The notes: generated by a model from the letters alone, not told the origin. 64,000 nt of DNA from Lachnospiraceae bacterium (GCA_015056945.1 SVFH01000002.1:62001-126000); one strand, 5' to 3'; shown: positions 19,175 through 28,649, numbered from the stretch's first letter. Program-made: numbers and translations.

Positions 19175-19643
19175 TGTGCGCCTCCTTCTCTTCCATTTTT
19201 TTCAATAAATGTACAAACACCGAATCATCCAAGTCTGTTGCCAATTCTTTATCCAGACAATGCACGGTAAAAATATCATCCTCCATAGAAACCGTAATGG
19301 TTCCCGGCGTCAGTGTAATGGAATTGGCAAGAATCACATTCAGAAATTTACTCTTTATAGGTGACTGAAAGGTTACCAGCACCGGTTCAAGTTCATAACG
19401 TGAAGTACTAATCAGCTTTGCCACACCCCAGTTTGCCTTCAGAATTTCAATCAGAAGTACAACAACATAACAAAGCAAAGCCCACGCATTTCTGAACAGC
19501 TTCAATTCCTTTTTCACACTGTAATCCATGAATTTGCAGATAAAAAGGAACATCGCAACAGAAATCACAACACCAAACAACGCAATTTCCAACGTGATTT
19601 TACCGTTTAAAATAATCCAGATTGCAAAAAATATCAGTAACAT
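19167..19643 (-). CDS. mrpE: MrpE-like cation/proton antiporter subunit
   Basis: The protein has 158 aa, starting after GCAAGGAGG. Two N-terminal helices and a soluble C-terminal part with NVILANSITLTPGTITVSME, the MrpE hallmark. It is the first antiporter gene of the run, 14 bp after trmB, so trmB and the ten antiporter genes may share one transcript. Confidence 0.92.
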   Translation of the reverse strand: MLLIFFAIWIILNGKITLEIALFGVVISVAMFLFICKFMDYSVKKELKLFRNAWALLCYVVVLLIEILKANWGVAKLISTSRYELEPVLVTFQSPIKSKFLNVILANSITLTPGTITVSMEDDIFTVHCLDKELATDLDDSVFVHLLKKMEEKEAHNE

Positions 19644-19657
19644 ACTGCCTCCTTGCC

Positions 19658-20296
19658 CTAACGGGAAATAATATACTTATAAATAGGGTTTCCCATGGCA
19701 GAAAATTTCTCTTCATATTCCGTCATGACGTTTCCCTGCATCATCGCTTCATCTTTGTGTAAATCATATGTAACGGCATCTATATGCCAGCCGGCTTCAG
19801 GAACCTCTTCCAAGGCAAAATCAAACAACATTTTATTGTCTGTCTTAAATTCAATGACTCCATCCTTCTTCAGACACTCATTGTAACGAGCCAGAAATTC
19901 ACGGCTTTCCAGACGACGTTTCGCATGTCGGTCCTTCGGCCACGGGTCTGAGAAATTCAGATAAATCCTATCCACTTCTTCCGGTGCGAATACTTCACAA
20001 ATCTCTTCTGCGTCCATACGAATGAATACAATATTAGGTAATTCTTCTGCCTCCATCTTCTGAATGGCACGAAGCAATACCGTGGAATACTTTTCAATAC
20101 CTACATAATTCACATCGGGATTTTCTTTCGCAAGCTGCATGATAAATCTGCCCTTACCCATTCCTATTTCAATCCGGAGCGGATTCTCATTCCCAAACAC
20201 TTCTTTCCATCTACCTTTTTGTTCTTTCGGCTCATGAATCACAAACCTGCTGTCTGCAATATATTCCCTTGAACCGGTAACATTTCTAAGACGCAT
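19658..20296 (-). CDS. trmB: tRNA (guanine-N7-)-methyltransferase
   Basis: The protein has 212 aa, the normal TrmB length. It methylates G46 in the variable loop of tRNAs using S-adenosylmethionine. Visible motifs are the SAM-binding IEIGMGKGRFIMQLA, YVGIEKYSTVLLRA and the family-specific NFSDPWPKDRHAKRRL. The start ATG follows GCGAGGG. A palindromic TATAGAT/ATCTATA lies in the upstream gap. Confidence 0.96.
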   Translation of the reverse strand: MRLRNVTGSREYIADSRFVIHEPKEQKGRWKEVFGNENPLRIEIGMGKGRFIMQLAKENPDVNYVGIEKYSTVLLRAIQKMEAEELPNIVFIRMDAEEICEVFAPEEVDRIYLNFSDPWPKDRHAKRRLESREFLARYNECLKKDGVIEFKTDNKMLFDFALEEVPEAGWHIDAVTYDLHKDEAMMQGNVMTEYEEKFSAMGNPIYKYIISR

Positions 20297-20523
20297 ATGT
20301 ACCCTCGCTGTTATCGTTTATTCTATAGATATACTCTTATCTATAAGTTATTTCTGTTCAAACCGCGTCTATTGTACACCTTTTTTTCACAATTGCAAAG
20401 AAAAAATACGAAAAAGACTTATTTTTACTCTTTCTTTACATATTTTTCTCATCGAATCCTTAACTATGTCTTTATTGATATATGTTTTAATAAACTACAT
20501 TCAATTTTTTTTGCATTAAGTGT

Positions 20524-20551
20524 TTGGTTTTTTTATAAAATAGTGTATGAT
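20524..20551 (+). promoter_or_regulatory. Promoter of the D,D-carboxypeptidase gene
   Basis: TTGGTT (20524-20529), 16-bp spacer and TATGAT (20546-20551), about 30 bp before the start codon. The rest of the 287-bp gap upstream is AT-rich, with nothing else recognised beyond the ATCTATA palindrome near 20330. Confidence 0.5.
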
Positions 20552-20583
20552 AAGACTTGATTAAATATTGAGGTGTTTCATTT

Positions 20584-22116
20584 ATGAATTTTAAAAAAGT
20601 AAAATATACGGCTGCATGCCTGATAAGTGCTGTCACACTTTTGGGCAGCGTTCTGACTGCGCATGCCGAGCCGATAGATTATAATGCCGAAGCTGAAGCC
20701 CGCAAGCTTTTGCCGGTACAGACAAATGAGATTGAAGGCTGGCCCAAAGGACCGGATATCGGTGCCAAGGCCGCCATTCTGATGGAAGCTTCCACCGGAA
20801 CCATTTTATATGGAAAGAACGTAGACGAAAGACTCTACCCTGCAAGTACAACAAAGATTATGACCTGTCTTCTTGCAATCGAAAATGCAGAGCTGGATGA
20901 AGTCGTTACTTTTTCCGAAGAGGCGGTTTTTAGCATTGACAGAGGTTCTTCCAATATCGGAATGGACGTGGGGGAATCCATCACAATGGAACAGGCCCTG
21001 CACGGTATACTGATTCTTTCTGCGAATGAAGTAGCCAATGCCGTAGGAGAACATATTGCCGGCGATGCGGAATCATTTGTGAAGATGATGAATGACCGTG
21101 TGGCTGAGCTGGGACTTGAGAATACACACTTTTGTAATGCACACGGTCTTCACGATGAGAATCATTATACGTCAGCGCGTGACCTGGCACTCATTGCCCG
21201 CGAATTTTTCAGCCACGAGACCCTTGCTGAAATTTCCGGCACAACTTACTGCACCTTTGAAGCAACCGCAACGCAGCCTGACAGTTTCTCTCTTGCCACT
21301 AAGAATCAGCTGGTCAAAGGGAAAGAACGCGAATACGAATACCTCATAGGAAGTAAAACAGGCTATACGTCAGATGCCAGACAGACTCTTGTTTCCTGTG
21401 CGCGCAAAGACGGCATGGACTTAATCTGTGTTATTTTAATGGAAGAATCCCCGTACCAGTTTACGGATACGGTAGAATTGTTTGATTACGGCTTTCAGAA
21501 TTTCTCGAAAGTAAACATTGCAGCCAATGACACCAAATATCAGATGAACAACACGGGATTTTTCACCACAGGTGCTGATGTTTTCGGAAATTCAACTCCG
21601 TTTATTGATTTAGATGATACACTTTCGGTTGTTCTTCCAAACAGCGTTACGTTTGAAGAACTCGACTCTGAACTGATTTACGAATCATCTTACGAGAATT
21701 CCCTCGCAACTGTGGAGTACACTTACAAAGGAAACAGTGTCGGAAGAACTTATTTACAGATTCAGGATCCGGCGTTTTCCTCTTTCACTTTCGGAGAAAC
21801 GCAAACAACTCCCGCAGCTGAAGCTTCTGATGTTTCCGAAGATGCTGCTGTTGCAGACACTTCAGAAGAGCTTTCTGTAGCGGAGGCTTCGGAAGAAGTT
21901 TCCAAAAAACCGGTTACCAACAATGATGAAGACAGTATTTTCATCAACGTCAAAACAATCATTATTGTTTTATCCTGTATCGCAGCTGCCATTGTTATTT
22001 TCTTAGTCATTCGAAGTGTTATGCGAAATTACCATTTCGCCAAACGCAGAAAGGCAATCATGCGCAGAACCCGAAACAAATACAAGTCTTCGGAATTTGA
22101 TAAATTCAAATTTTAA
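20584..22116 (+). CDS. dac: Serine-type D-alanyl-D-alanine carboxypeptidase (PBP5/6 family)
   Basis: The protein has 510 aa. A signal peptide (about 1-28) precedes the peptidase S11 domain with the three active-site motifs: SxxK in PASTTKIMT, SxN in LSANEVANA and KTG in GSKTGYT. It trims the terminal D-Ala of peptidoglycan side chains. A beta-rich C-terminal domain, an Ala/Glu/Ser-rich low-complexity linker (about 400-440) and a C-terminal transmembrane helix (about 455-478) with a basic tail anchor it in the membrane; many family members instead use an amphipathic helix. Start after TTGAGGTG. It has its own promoter and a terminator after. Confidence 0.95.
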   Translation: MNFKKVKYTAACLISAVTLLGSVLTAHAEPIDYNAEAEARKLLPVQTNEIEGWPKGPDIGAKAAILMEASTGTILYGKNVDERLYPASTTKIMTCLLAIENAELDEVVTFSEEAVFSIDRGSSNIGMDVGESITMEQALHGILILSANEVANAVGEHIAGDAESFVKMMNDRVAELGLENTHFCNAHGLHDENHYTSARDLALIAREFFSHETLAEISGTTYCTFEATATQPDSFSLATKNQLVKGKEREYEYLIGSKTGYTSDARQTLVSCARKDGMDLICVILMEESPYQFTDTVELFDYGFQNFSKVNIAANDTKYQMNNTGFFTTGADVFGNSTPFIDLDDTLSVVLPNSVTFEELDSELIYESSYENSLATVEYTYKGNSVGRTYLQIQDPAFSSFTFGETQTTPAAEASDVSEDAAVADTSEELSVAEASEEVSKKPVTNNDEDSIFINVKTIIIVLSCIAAAIVIFLVIRSVMRNYHFAKRRKAIMRRTRNKYKSSEFDKFKF

Positions 22117-22144
22117 AAAACTGTATTTCCTATGCAAAAATAAA

Positions 22145-22171
22145 AAAACGCGTAAAAACGCGTTTTTTTTA
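22145..22171 (+). terminator. Terminator after the D,D-carboxypeptidase gene
   Basis: AAAACGCG, short A-rich loop, CGCGTTTT and a run of eight Ts. Just before it is TTTCCTATGCAAAAATAAAA, a half-copy of the palindrome seen in the REP-like elements. Confidence 0.9.
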
Positions 22172-22179
22172 TTTCTATT

Positions 22180-22480
22180 CAAAAACAATAGGATGAGAAG
22201 TCGGCATTCATAAAGAGCTTTGACACATAAACGATAGTTCCTTTGGGCAGCAACAGAAGCACCGTCTCTGCGACAACCTTGCACGAAATCTTTCATAGAT
22301 GTATACAAACGATTGGAGGTCATTGATACAAAATTATGATAGGCGAAAGACCAATTGTGCAAGTCACTCTTTCATCGAATACCGTTCTATCTCCATCCCC
22401 TCCTGCTTATCTCTAAGCATCTTCACTATAACACATAAAGAAAAAAAGGGAAGAGATAGTTCGTGAAATGCACTTTTTAG
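22180..22480. other. Gap without a supported gene
   Basis: An open frame on the minus strand (22003-22362) reads into the terminator and the end of the dac gene. Its upstream part (MKDFVQGCRRDGASVAAQR...) has no ribosome binding site. It could be a decayed gene fragment or structured repeat; nothing firm is seen. Confidence 0.3.
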
Positions 22481-22492
22481 GTGCGAAATGCA

Positions 22493-23818
22493 TTATTTTT
22501 CGTCTTTTTTCTCATCTTTATTCACATTCAGCAACAGCATAATGTGAAATTCTACATCATCATAGGTCACATGCATTGCTCCGTTATATTTCTCACAAAT
22601 CATCCGCATGGATTGTAGGCCGATACCTTTTTCATGTTTTCGTTTCGAAGAAAGAATCGCATCTTTTCGCTTCTCTATCTCACCCTCATAGGAATTGCTG
22701 ATGGCAATCGAAAGAAGCAACGGACTCTCCTCGATTTTGACACGGATCCATTTATTGTCTGCCTTCATTCTCTGACAGGCTTCCAAAGCATTTTCCATTG
22801 CATTTCCGAGAAGCACACACATGTCCATATCATCAATAATATCTTCTGTCAGTGCCCCGGAAGATTCAATCTTTACGTTATTTTCCTCACATAATAACGT
22901 GTATCTGTATAAAATACCGTCTGCAACGGAGTTTCCCAAAAATGAAATATCCGAGCGGATTACGGAATTATCCAAAAGCTTCTCGCAATAATTCTTCAAT
23001 CCGTCTTTGTCATCTTCATCAATATAAGAACGTATTGCCAGGACCGCATGACGGAAATCATGACGCACCCTTCTTTCTTCACGTATGGTTCGAGAAATTT
23101 CTTTATAATACTCCTTCTGCGAAGTTAATTCCGTCAAAAGCCTCCCCTTTTCCTTCTGTACCTCGCGGCTATGGGAAAGGTGCTGTGATATGTAAATCGC
23201 GAAAATACCGCATACCAGACGTCCAAGCACATCATAGATATTGCTGACATGAGACTCTAACGGTGCGGTAAACGCGCAAACAACCATGATACTAAACGGC
23301 AAAAACCAGATATCCGTCCAGTCACCGCCCTCTACGATAGAAGAAAGCATTCTTGTATTATGACGAAGATAAATGCAGAACGGAACGGAAACAATCAGCA
23401 TAATCCCGAAATAGAACAGATTCATCTCCAGATACACATACTTCATCGGGAAATGATCGGCTATATACGAAACAACACCGGAAATAGAAAGAATAACAAT
23501 GCCGACACAACCGAAATTAAATAAAATCGCTGTTTTTTTATGTTTGCAAAAAAGCAAAAGCCAGAACAAAAAAGCAAAGTAAAAAAACCCGCTGTTCAAT
23601 TTATACATCAAATCGCTCATTCCCAGATCTCGGAAAAACAAAAAAGCTACACCCCACAGGGCAACTTCCAAAACAATGGCACCTAAATAAAATTGAAAGC
23701 GCTTTTCCTTCTTTATTTCTTTCAGAAACGGAAAATACAGAAACAGTACCGACGGCAGGAAGGATGCTAAATATGAAATTGCAACAAGAATATTATCAAG
23801 TATAAACATCTTATTCAT
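22493..23818 (-). CDS. AgrC-like GHKL sensor histidine kinase
   Basis: The protein has 441 aa. Six or seven N-terminal helices (about 8-215) form the sensor, followed by a coiled coil, a phosphoacceptor region RRVRHDFRHAVLAIRSYI with His, and a GHKL ATPase with GNAMENALEAC (N box) and HEKGIGLQSM (G box). This is the class used in Agr-type quorum sensing and in bacteriocin or virulence regulation. It lies 7 bp downstream of its LytTR regulator. No agrB- or agrD-like gene is nearby, so the ligand is unknown. Only a weak GCGGGG site precedes the start. Confidence 0.88.
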   Translation of the reverse strand: MNKMFILDNILVAISYLASFLPSVLFLYFPFLKEIKKEKRFQFYLGAIVLEVALWGVAFLFFRDLGMSDLMYKLNSGFFYFAFLFWLLLFCKHKKTAILFNFGCVGIVILSISGVVSYIADHFPMKYVYLEMNLFYFGIMLIVSVPFCIYLRHNTRMLSSIVEGGDWTDIWFLPFSIMVVCAFTAPLESHVSNIYDVLGRLVCGIFAIYISQHLSHSREVQKEKGRLLTELTSQKEYYKEISRTIREERRVRHDFRHAVLAIRSYIDEDDKDGLKNYCEKLLDNSVIRSDISFLGNSVADGILYRYTLLCEENNVKIESSGALTEDIIDDMDMCVLLGNAMENALEACQRMKADNKWIRVKIEESPLLLSIAISNSYEGEIEKRKDAILSSKRKHEKGIGLQSMRMICEKYNGAMHVTYDDVEFHIMLLLNVNKDEKKDEK

Positions 23819-23825
23819 TTACAGA

Positions 23826-24566
23826 TTAACCCCGCTCACTCATTTTACTAACCATCCAACGATATTCGGCGAATGCCTGCTTCATGTTTTTTCGCTCACC
23901 GCGTCCAATCGGAATTTCTACCCCGTTTGACAGTCTGACAATGTCAGTCGGAACCGCTGTCACTTCTTTCAGAGAAACTATCGCATAACGAATCGGTCTG
24001 GCAAATTCGGGAAGTGTCAGTAATTCATTCATTTCTGACATTGTCATGGTCACTTCAATCTCTTCCGCTTTGGTGTGGACGATGCATTTTTTATTGTTAG
24101 CTTCCACATAAACGATATCCTGCATCAGAATCATCCTGCGTTCTCTTCCTGTTTTGACCTCAATGCTGCGTCCCACGGGAAAGGCCTGAAAGAATTTATC
24201 CAGAACCTGATATAAAAGCTCCCTGTTTCTGTCTTTAATCAAATAATGCAACGCATTTACTTCATAAGACTCTACCGCAAACTCTCTTGAAGACGAGCAA
24301 AACACAAGCATTGCTTTTTCCCCGCGTTCTCGGAGCGTTCTCGCAACCTCCATCCCGTTGATGCCCGTCATAAAAATATCCAAAAAAATCAGTGCAAAAC
24401 GATTCGTCTCACGACGCAGAAACGCTTCACCTGATTCAAATTCTTCAACATAGAATAAATTTTTCTGTCCTTTTGCATATTCATCCAGCACATCTTTGAT
24501 GAATTTGCGGTCCTCTTCGCAATCATCACAAATTGCAATGCGAATTCCATCCATTTCCCCCGACAT
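23826..24566 (-). CDS. LytTR-family response regulator (AgrA-like)
   Basis: The protein has 246 aa. The receiver domain (about 7-125) has the acidic pair (ICDDCEED), phosphoacceptor LIFLDIFM and the Lys in YLIKDRN. The LytTR DNA-binding domain follows (about 140-238; KTGRERRMILMQDIVYVEANN, then PIGRGERKNM). The start follows GAGGGGG. It pairs with the GHKL kinase directly downstream. Targets should carry paired LytTR repeats, but none was identified here. Confidence 0.92.
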   Translation of the reverse strand: MSGEMDGIRIAICDDCEEDRKFIKDVLDEYAKGQKNLFYVEEFESGEAFLRRETNRFALIFLDIFMTGINGMEVARTLRERGEKAMLVFCSSSREFAVESYEVNALHYLIKDRNRELLYQVLDKFFQAFPVGRSIEVKTGRERRMILMQDIVYVEANNKKCIVHTKAEEIEVTMTMSEMNELLTLPEFARPIRYAIVSLKEVTAVPTDIVRLSNGVEIPIGRGERKNMKQAFAEYRWMVSKMSERG

Positions 24567-24600
24567 TTTTCTACCCCCTCATTCACACTTCACGTTCAGC

Positions 24601-25206
24601 TTAGGAAATCAATACTCCTGCCTCTTCCAAAATATCATAATATTTATTCAGTTCAATCGGCTCAAAAGCTTTTTTATCAATAACCTGCCCGTGAACAATC
24701 ATGCCGTCCGCTCCGACTATCAGAATAGACATATTGGTCAGTTCAATTCTTCTGACAATCTGCGAATATAAAAATTCCCTATATCCCTTTTCGGTTTTAA
24801 TCCGGAAATACTTCGGCAAAAACTCCACTTCCATCTCCACAAGCGGCCCAAAATATTCCTGAAAATTACGATATTCCCTCCAGGAACCAAACAGATATCC
24901 AAATCGGCTCATACCCACACAATAAAGTCCTGCAACAAGCAGGAGTATTCCCGGAATAATCAGGTGCAATCCAAATGTCACAAGAATACCTGCTGTCAGC
25001 AGGATAAAGGCGAGAAGCAAAACCATGCGGCTCCATTTCTTATGAAAAATACGAAATGTTGCCTTGGAATAGGTCCGGTGCATTGCCTTGGTCAAAATAA
25101 AAGAATTCTTAAGTAACACCGGCATATTTGATTTCGTCTTCACATTCTTTCCGGCCGTCTTGACCGGTTTCTTACCATATACTTTATTAATTTTATCTCT
25201 TTTCAT
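24601..25206 (-). CDS. YcxB-like membrane protein
   Basis: The protein has 201 aa. A basic N-terminal tail precedes two adjacent hydrophobic helices (about 62-100), then a C-terminal cytoplasmic beta-rich domain with YSQIVRRIELTNMSILIVGA, resembling the YcxB-type domain. Function is not established. Its start overlaps the end of the exonuclease gene by 14 bp, so the two are coupled. Confidence 0.6.
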   Translation of the reverse strand: MKRDKINKVYGKKPVKTAGKNVKTKSNMPVLLKNSFILTKAMHRTYSKATFRIFHKKWSRMVLLLAFILLTAGILVTFGLHLIIPGILLLVAGLYCVGMSRFGYLFGSWREYRNFQEYFGPLVEMEVEFLPKYFRIKTEKGYREFLYSQIVRRIELTNMSILIVGADGMIVHGQVIDKKAFEPIELNKYYDILEEAGVLIS

Positions 25207-26161
25207 CTGCTTTCCTGTTGATGCGACGATTCCGGCGCTGTTCCTTCACCATGGCTCTTTTGGCCGCAATCTGCTCCATCTGTGCGTCGTTAATCAATTT
25301 CTGAGTTTTTACCACATAAATCTGACCGTCTTCTGACTTTTTAAGACGGATTTTTCCCTTCATATATCCGTGCTTCTCACACTGGGAAACACTGTAAAAA
25401 TGCTTGCCGTTTACGGAAAACCAGTTGATTTTCCTTCTTGCGTTCTTTTTGCAGACATAGCACCGTGTCGAAGTAACCTCTCTGTCCTGCATTGCAAGAA
25501 TCTTATCTTCAAATCCGCGGGAAATATATTTCGCATAATCATGAAACAATACATTTACCTCATCCTCGCGTGTTGCAGGAATGTGATAGGTATCAAACGA
25601 ATAATTGGAAAATACATCCGGATCCTTAATTTCTGCCATTACCTTCGCCGTGTAATACGCATCGGAAAAGGCGCGATGAAACGGAATATCCACAGGAATT
25701 CCCAAATAATCTACCGCAAATTCAAGAGACCGGCGTACTTTACGGTCCTCGAACGCAATGCTGAAAAGCTTCTGAACATCCAAATACGGAAACGGTCTGC
25801 AATCAATCGGTTCCAGTCCGTGATATTTCATATTACGCTGCAATTCTATCAAATCCAGACTTCCCCAGGTACAAAACACATAATCCTCTCCGCACCATTC
25901 CATAAATTCCTTCATGGTATCCGGAAAACTTTTACCCTGTTTAAGTTCCTTCATTTTTAAATGAATCAGATTACGCGTCACCTCATTCATCACATGATAA
26001 ACGGTAGGTTTGACAATCTGCGTAAATTCTCCGATTATTTTTCTTTCTTCATTTAAAAGAATGGCTCCAATCTCAACAATCTCAAACGGAAGTTCGCGGT
26101 CCTCCGCCCGAATTCCGTCCACCGGCTGATTCCATTCCAAATCCAATACTACATAATTCAC
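25193..26161 (-). CDS. DnaQ-like 3'-5' exonuclease-family protein
   Basis: The protein has 322 aa from a GTG start after AAAAGGGTG. The N-terminal 190 residues are a DEDDh exonuclease: YVVLDLEWNQP (ExoI, Asp and Glu), CTWGSLDLIEL (ExoII) and HRAFSDAYYTAKVM (ExoIII His/Asp). The C-terminal 130 residues contain a possible zinc site (CYVCKKNARR, and later C and H) and a very basic tail suited to nucleic acid binding. It could act on RNA or DNA; the Cys-rich tail is not part of the standard exonuclease. Confidence 0.82.
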   Translation of the reverse strand: MNYVVLDLEWNQPVDGIRAEDRELPFEIVEIGAILLNEERKIIGEFTQIVKPTVYHVMNEVTRNLIHLKMKELKQGKSFPDTMKEFMEWCGEDYVFCTWGSLDLIELQRNMKYHGLEPIDCRPFPYLDVQKLFSIAFEDRKVRRSLEFAVDYLGIPVDIPFHRAFSDAYYTAKVMAEIKDPDVFSNYSFDTYHIPATREDEVNVLFHDYAKYISRGFEDKILAMQDREVTSTRCYVCKKNARRKINWFSVNGKHFYSVSQCEKHGYMKGKIRLKKSEDGQIYVVKTQKLINDAQMEQIAAKRAMVKEQRRNRRINRKADEKR

Positions 26162-26297
26162 TATATAACACCCTTTTCAAAGACTTCCTGGCCTTTTACA
26201 ACAAAAATTAGTTTTACCTGATTGTATTATAGCTTATCTCCTTCATAAATACAAATTGTTTTACAAATACACTTTCCCGGCATTTACGGAACCTCAC

Positions 26298-26326
26298 TTG
26301 CGAAACATGCAACTTTCCGCTATAAT
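26298..26326 (+). promoter_or_regulatory. GtrA-gene promoter
   Basis: TTGCGA, 17-bp spacer and perfect TATAAT (26321-26326), 35 bp before the start codon. Strong sigma-A match. Confidence 0.75.
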
Positions 26327-26361
26327 CATAAGCAGTTTCATTTCAGAGGAGAGCCTTGCTT

Positions 26362-26874
26362 ATGTCTAAAATAAAAGAACTTTACAAAAAGCATGAAGAG
26401 ATTATCGTTTACCTGATTGTCGGTGTCCTGACCACTATTTTTTCCTGGATATGCTGCTATATTGCCACATTTTTCCTGGATTCGCAGGTTCCGATCCAAA
26501 ACCTGATTCTGACCACCATCACGTGGCTTTCCGGTGTTCTTTTTGCTTATCCGTTAAACAGAATCTGGGTTTTTAAAAGTAAAAATAAGAATATCATCAA
26601 GGAATTTTTAGGCTTTGCGGCCTCACGTTTATCCACATTTTTCCTTGATATGTTCATTATGTGGTTCTTCGTGAATGTGCTTCCCTTCACACCGCTGATT
26701 CAAAAAATCTGCAACGCAGTATCCTTAAACCTTCAAGAAGCTACGCTCGATACCGCTAACTACTGGTTTGTGCGCATTTTTATCTCTGCAGTATTAGTAA
26801 CCATCTTAAACTACGTATTCAGCAAAGTGCTTATTTTCAGCAAAAAGAAAGAAAAAAAGGAATCTGTATCCTAA
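26362..26874 (+). CDS. GtrA-family membrane protein
   Basis: The protein has 170 aa from ATG 26362, with GAGGAG upstream; TTG at 26356 is an alternative. Four hydrophobic helices with the GtrA signature (YLIVGVLTTIFSWICCYI, then FAYPLNRIWVFKSKNKN) and a Lys-rich C-terminus. GtrA proteins are thought to flip polyprenyl-linked sugars for cell-surface glycosylation. No glycosyltransferase is adjacent. Confidence 0.88.
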   Translation: MSKIKELYKKHEEIIVYLIVGVLTTIFSWICCYIATFFLDSQVPIQNLILTTITWLSGVLFAYPLNRIWVFKSKNKNIIKEFLGFAASRLSTFFLDMFIMWFFVNVLPFTPLIQKICNAVSLNLQEATLDTANYWFVRIFISAVLVTILNYVFSKVLIFSKKKEKKESVS

Positions 26875-26887
26875 TCAATGAACGAAC

Positions 26888-27005
26888 AAAGAGTCCGCAA
26901 GCGGACTCTTGCGTCTGGCGCGGTTGCGACAGCAACATCTTCCTTGCCGCGAACTGCGCATCCTTAGCGGAGCGATTTTTTATTGCATAGGAATTTCCTG
27001 TGCAA
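26888..27005. repeat. REP-like element with terminator-proximal palindrome (copy 2)
   Basis: Begins with a hairpin AGAGTCCGC-AA-GCGGACTCT after the GtrA gene. It continues with TTCCTTGCCGCGAACTGCGC, ATCCTTAGCGGAGCGATTTT and the palindrome TTGCATAGGAA/TTCCTGTGCAA (26983-27005, one mismatch). Matches the copies at 8400 and 40213. Confidence 0.8.
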
Positions 27006-27048
27006 TAATAAAGTGCCGGTCAGCATCTCGCTAACCGGCACTTTATTA
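27006..27048 (-). terminator. pyk intrinsic terminator
   Basis: Stem ATAATAAAGTGCCGGT / ACCGGCACTTTATTATT around a short loop. Its 5' side begins at the pyk stop codon. T-rich 3' end on the minus strand, followed directly by the REP palindrome. Confidence 0.85.
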
Positions 27049-28464
27049 TTCTACAATCTGAACCTTTAACATATTTGTTGTTCCGGATACACCAATGGGT
27101 ACACCGGAAGTGATAACGGCAACATCACCGCGTTCAAGGTATCCTCTGTCCTCTGCCACATTCACCGCATGTTCAAAAAGACCGAATACTTCCTGCTTCT
27201 CACGAATCAGGACAGGAGCCACGCCCCAGTAAAGATTTAACTGTCTGCTTACCTTTGCATCCGTGGTGCATCCGATGATATCGCAATCAGGACGGTATCT
27301 GGAAATCATACGTGCAGAGCGGCCGGACTTGGTTACGGTAAGAATCGCCTTTGCCTTCAAGTCATGTGCCGTAGTACATGTTGCATGACAGATAGCATCT
27401 GTAATATCGGGATTTGCTTCTCTGTCTCTATGGAAAAATCTCTTACGATAGTCAATATCACTTTCTGTTCTTTCCGCAATACGCATCATGGTACTCAATG
27501 CCTGCAACGGATAATTGCCGGCTGCGGTTTCACCGGAAAGCATAATTGCACTTGTTCCGTCATAAATTGCATTTGCAACGTCCGCGGTCTCAGCACGGGT
27601 AGGTCTGGGATTTTTCATCATGGAATCAAGCATCTGTGTTGCTGTGATAACCTGTTTTCCTTCGTTACAGCATTTCTTAATAATCATTTTCTGAATTACG
27701 GGTACTTCTTCACTGGGAATCTCAACACCCATATCACCACGTGCAATCATAATACCGTCTGCTGCTTCGATGATTGCGTCAATATTTTCAACACCCTCGC
27801 GGTTTTCAATTTTAGCGATAATACGGATGGTTTCTCCGCCGTTCTGCTGTAAAATTGTACGGATTTGTTGTACATCTGCTGCCGTACGTACAAAAGAAGC
27901 TGCAATGAAATCAACATCCTGTTCAATACCAAATAAAATATCCTGCTTATCCTTCACGCTGATATACGGCATGGAAAGGTGTGCATCCGGAACATTCACG
28001 CCCTTATTGTTAGATAACATACCGCCGTTTAAAATCTTACAGACGATATCTTTTCCTTCCAGACGTAAAACAACAGATTCAATCAGTCCGTCGTCAAATA
28101 AAATTCTGGTTCCTGCCGATACATCAGAGTACAGATACGGATACGTAAGGCTCACACCCTTTGCATTACCTTTCTGTTCTTCGGAATATAAAATAAATTC
28201 CTGCCCCTCTTTCAATTCAACCTTGCCGTCCTCAAATGTCTTCACACGTACTTCAGGTCCTTTGGTATCAAGAAGGATTGCAACCGGCTTTCCTGATGCT
28301 TCTCTGGCAGCTTTCAAACGATCCATTCTTCCCTTATGTTCCTCATAACTTCCATGGGAAAAATTACATCTTGCTACGTTCATTCCTGCTTCTACCAATT
28401 TCTCCAAAACACCTTCTTTATCGGTTGCAGGGCCCATTGTACAAATAATTTTTGTTTTACGCAT
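27046..28464 (-). CDS. pyk: Pyruvate kinase (short form)
   Basis: The protein has 472 aa. It converts phosphoenolpyruvate and ADP to pyruvate and ATP. Motifs: N-terminal MRKTKIICTMGPA, the metal and PEP site IIAKIENREGVENIDAI, GIMIARGDMGVEIP and QVITATQMLDSM. The C-terminal domain (about 350-472) covers the effector region. It lacks the extra PEP-utiliser domain found at the end of the 580-aa Bacillus form. It has its own promoter with a 150-nt leader and a strong terminator. Confidence 0.97.
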   Translation of the reverse strand: MRKTKIICTMGPATDKEGVLEKLVEAGMNVARCNFSHGSYEEHKGRMDRLKAAREASGKPVAILLDTKGPEVRVKTFEDGKVELKEGQEFILYSEEQKGNAKGVSLTYPYLYSDVSAGTRILFDDGLIESVVLRLEGKDIVCKILNGGMLSNNKGVNVPDAHLSMPYISVKDKQDILFGIEQDVDFIAASFVRTAADVQQIRTILQQNGGETIRIIAKIENREGVENIDAIIEAADGIMIARGDMGVEIPSEEVPVIQKMIIKKCCNEGKQVITATQMLDSMMKNPRPTRAETADVANAIYDGTSAIMLSGETAAGNYPLQALSTMMRIAERTESDIDYRKRFFHRDREANPDITDAICHATCTTAHDLKAKAILTVTKSGRSARMISRYRPDCDIIGCTTDAKVSRQLNLYWGVAPVLIREKQEVFGLFEHAVNVAEDRGYLERGDVAVITSGVPIGVSGTTNMLKVQIVE

Positions 28465-28620
28465 ACTCTCTTCTCTTTCCGGCTTTGTTTCGCCAAATTC
28501 TTTTCGGGGTACCTATATTATCAGCGCATCACAGCTTACCTTATTATCATCTTTCCCTTCTTTTCATAAGCTAAACCAAAACACGCAAAAATCTTTTCTT
28601 TGTTAGGAAACACGTTGTTT

Positions 28621-28649
28621 ATTATGTCAAATTCTTTAAACTGCGTCAA
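28621..28649 (-). promoter_or_regulatory. pyk promoter
   Basis: On the minus strand TTGACG (28644-28649), 17-bp spacer and CATAAT (28621-28626). Start would be near 28614, giving a 150-nt untranslated leader. No riboswitch was recognised in it. Confidence 0.75.

Noticed and set aside
22003-22362. 119-aa minus-strand ORF, possible autoinducer peptide for the AgrC-like kinase
   Set aside because: It runs through the dac terminator and into the dac gene, lacks a ribosome site and has no AgrB partner.
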